A DNA stretch of 8,347 nucleotides, from assembly GCA_003354225.1 (NCBI GenBank), contig PIVH01000088.1:1-8347 (forward strand), given 5' to 3'. Positions within the stretch are counted from its first letter, which is position 1. Every line of letters starts with the position of its first letter. The notes beneath the pieces are model-generated. The model made no database searches and had not been told where the DNA came from. It was given only the letters and a program-made list of their open reading frames with translations. Position numbers and translations under genes: made by a program. Source of the DNA: Globobulimina sp. Taxonomy: Eukaryota; Foraminifera; Rotaliida. Positions 6,712 to 8,347 of the stretch are shown in pieces.

Positions 6712-8346
6712 TTACCATTCATGTATGTTCGGAATCTTACATTCTTTTGAAAAGTCCTTCAAAATCCACCCATTTCTCCTACATTCCTTTCTTGCTGCTT
6801 TTAACAACGATTTTATCTTAAACCTCGACGCCAAATCTGGGATCTTGTTTGCTTTCGTATTAATATAATCAATGTATAAATTTATTGATACTTCCACGGC
6901 AAACATACAAATCCAACGGACCCCATCCTGTAGGAATTCATCATCTGAGTTTTTGTTGATTATAACAGATAAAACGTGTTTGTTATCTGTTTTTAATAAT
7001 ATCTTTGTATGCGATTTTATTAAATGTTTGAACGTATGCAATCCTGTGATAATTGCTAACAGCTCAAAGTGTGCGATCGCATATTCTTTTACATATTCTG
7101 TACGTAATGATCTGTACTCATTCGTAAACCTTTCGGGTATTGGTATTGCAAACCAATTCCCTTTATACCAACAACCAATCGCCGGATTCCAACCTAATTC
7201 ACGTTCACCGTTAGTCGCCGCATCAAAATGTATCTCGTCCTCTGGATATATCGGAGCACATATATCAAAAATCGACACCTTATTTACAATCCGTATATAT
7301 TTTTTCCACCATAAAAAATCTAACATCTCCCATCTCTCTAAAATAATAATTACATTCTTCCTTCCATATAATTTTATACATTTATACAATTTATCTCTTA
7401 ATCTTTTTAGAAAAGCCTTTCCCGGCCACTTAAATCCCGAGAAATCCTCCAATTTCCCAATAATCGATTCAAGCGTTTCTAAATCAACCACTTGATGTAA
7501 TAAAACCGCATTCAATAACTGTTCTATTTTAAATATCTTTACTTCCCTTATTATCACAGCCATATCTTCCGTATCCACATCAAATCCAATCATATCCAGA
7601 TATTCATCCGGTCCCTCTCTCTTTTCTTGTTTTTCAACCAAACCTGCATTTAACATAAATTCTGAAAACTGCCCAAATATATTATTTGCAATTGATTGCG
7701 AAGGAGGGAGAAAGAATAAATAATCATCAATATAATTATTGACAATTACCTTCAATAATTGTTTACAATCCATTTTTAATTTTATTAATAAATTAAAGAA
7801 ATCCACTTCCTTAAAGATATTTAGTTCCTTCCTTGATAATACTTCCTTTGCTTTGTATATATTAAAAGATAATAAACGTAATCCATTAAATAATAAATTA
7901 TTAACAAATGGTAATATTGCCACCATTTTATTCTCTATTAACCATCTCTTAATACATAATCTATCCCATTTAAATAAAACTTTATTATCAAAGATATAAT
8001 TCCTATTCTTCTCATTCATTTTCTTATTCATTTTTTTATTATATTTCTTATAAAAGTATAATAAATTCCTTTTCTCAATACCTTCATTAATATCATTCAA
8101 TAATTCAATACCATTTATTTTAATGTTAAAATATCTACAAATTAATTGACCAACATCTTGAGTATGTTTTGAACCAGATCTGGTCCCCCAAAAATCATAT
8201 AAATCCGCAATTAATTTCTCATCAAATTGATAAATACAATTCTCAGGTTCAGTTATAGCTAAATATAACTGTCTGAATGCAGTCGCCAAATCTGTTTTGG
8301 CCAATTTAAACCCAGGACCCCATACTAAATACATCATATAACAATA
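6712..8346 (-). CDS. Reverse transcriptase-RNase H of a DIRS-type element, N-terminus cut by the window
   Basis: This protein copies element RNA into DNA and degrades the RNA strand. The frame is open to the right edge, so the ATG at 8337 is only the first visible Met and the fingers region lies outside. Numbering from that Met, motif A is D16 in KTDLATAFRQL, motif B is FWGTRSGS at 49-56, and motif C is YIDD at 202-205. The DIRS-like connection follows: GFDVD near 251-255, LESIIGKLEDFSG near 289-301 and PGKAFLKRLRDKL near 305-317. RNase H then shows a full D-E-D-D set: D372 (HFDAATNG), E425 (HFELLAI), D451 (KTDNKH) and D501 (PDLASR). The B to C gap of about 150 residues is much longer than usual and includes a Lys/Asn-rich segment at 95-125. 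I see no methyltransferase domain after RNase H. The frame ends in TAA with no internal stop. A GTAAGA donor-like string at 6740 near the end might allow splicing onward. Confidence 0.92.
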   Translation of the reverse strand, partial: YCYMMYLVWGPGFKLAKTDLATAFRQLYLAITEPENCIYQFDEKLIADLYDFWGTRSGSKHTQDVGQLICRYFNIKINGIELLNDINEGIEKRNLLYFYKKYNKKMNKKMNEKNRNYIFDNKVLFKWDRLCIKRWLIENKMVAILPFVNNLLFNGLRLLSFNIYKAKEVLSRKELNIFKEVDFFNLLIKLKMDCKQLLKVIVNNYIDDYLFFLPPSQSIANNIFGQFSEFMLNAGLVEKQEKREGPDEYLDMIGFDVDTEDMAVIIREVKIFKIEQLLNAVLLHQVVDLETLESIIGKLEDFSGFKWPGKAFLKRLRDKLYKCIKLYGRKNVIIILERWEMLDFLWWKKYIRIVNKVSIFDICAPIYPEDEIHFDAATNGERELGWNPAIGCWYKGNWFAIPIPERFTNEYRSLRTEYVKEYAIAHFELLAIITGLHTFKHLIKSHTKILLKTDNKHVLSVIINKNSDDEFLQDGVRWICMFAVEVSINLYIDYINTKANKIPDLASRFKIKSLLKAARKECRRNGWILKDFSKECKIPNIHEW

Positions 8347-8347
8347 A

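Noticed and set aside
6872-7495. 207-codon plus-strand frame
   Set aside because: It lies opposite the RNase H and connection region, whose catalytic residues are complete; it is a shadow frame.

Overview
The window is part of a tyrosine-recombinase (YR) retrotransposon of the DIRS/Ngaro/PAT kind, in a very AT-rich eukaryotic genome. Three signs point this way. One protein has reverse transcriptase (RT) palm motifs, the DIRS-style connection region and a complete RNase H active site. A second has the R-K-H-R-W-Y residues of a YR. A third looks like Gag and carries Cys/His zinc modules. No protein has an in-frame stop or an obvious frameshift, and the clear reading frames end in TAA. A probable spliceosomal intron and the eukaryotic families rule against bacteria. 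A protist host is plausible, but the host cannot be named from the sequence.

All real genes lie on the minus strand, so transcription runs right to left. RT-RNase H (8346 to 6712) is cut by the right edge and lacks its N-terminal fingers region. A 1.16 kb non-coding stretch follows, with one GC-richer island and a long palindrome. The YR gene comes next (about 5554 to 4202). Its frame has no ATG until codon 31, which suggests splicing into the frame. A 493 bp spacer follows (4201 to 3709). Then comes the Gag-like protein in two pieces: 3708 to 2347, with N-terminal helices, a Lys-rich tract and an acidic tract, and 2034 to 778, with a zinc knuckle and a C-terminal Cys/His module. The two pieces can be joined in frame by removing a 348 nt GTATGT...TTTTAG intron (2387 to 2040). 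That would give one Gag protein of about 860 residues. At the left edge a short open frame (162 to 1) may be the start of another coding exon.

In a DIRS life cycle, Gag packages the RNA, RT-RNase H makes DNA and the YR inserts a circular DNA without a DDE integrase. All three functions are here, but the order RT-YR-Gag differs from the usual Gag-RT-YR. The window may be the junction of two tandem copies, or the element may have a rearranged order. I found no terminal repeats, methyltransferase domain, tRNA, rRNA or CRISPR array.
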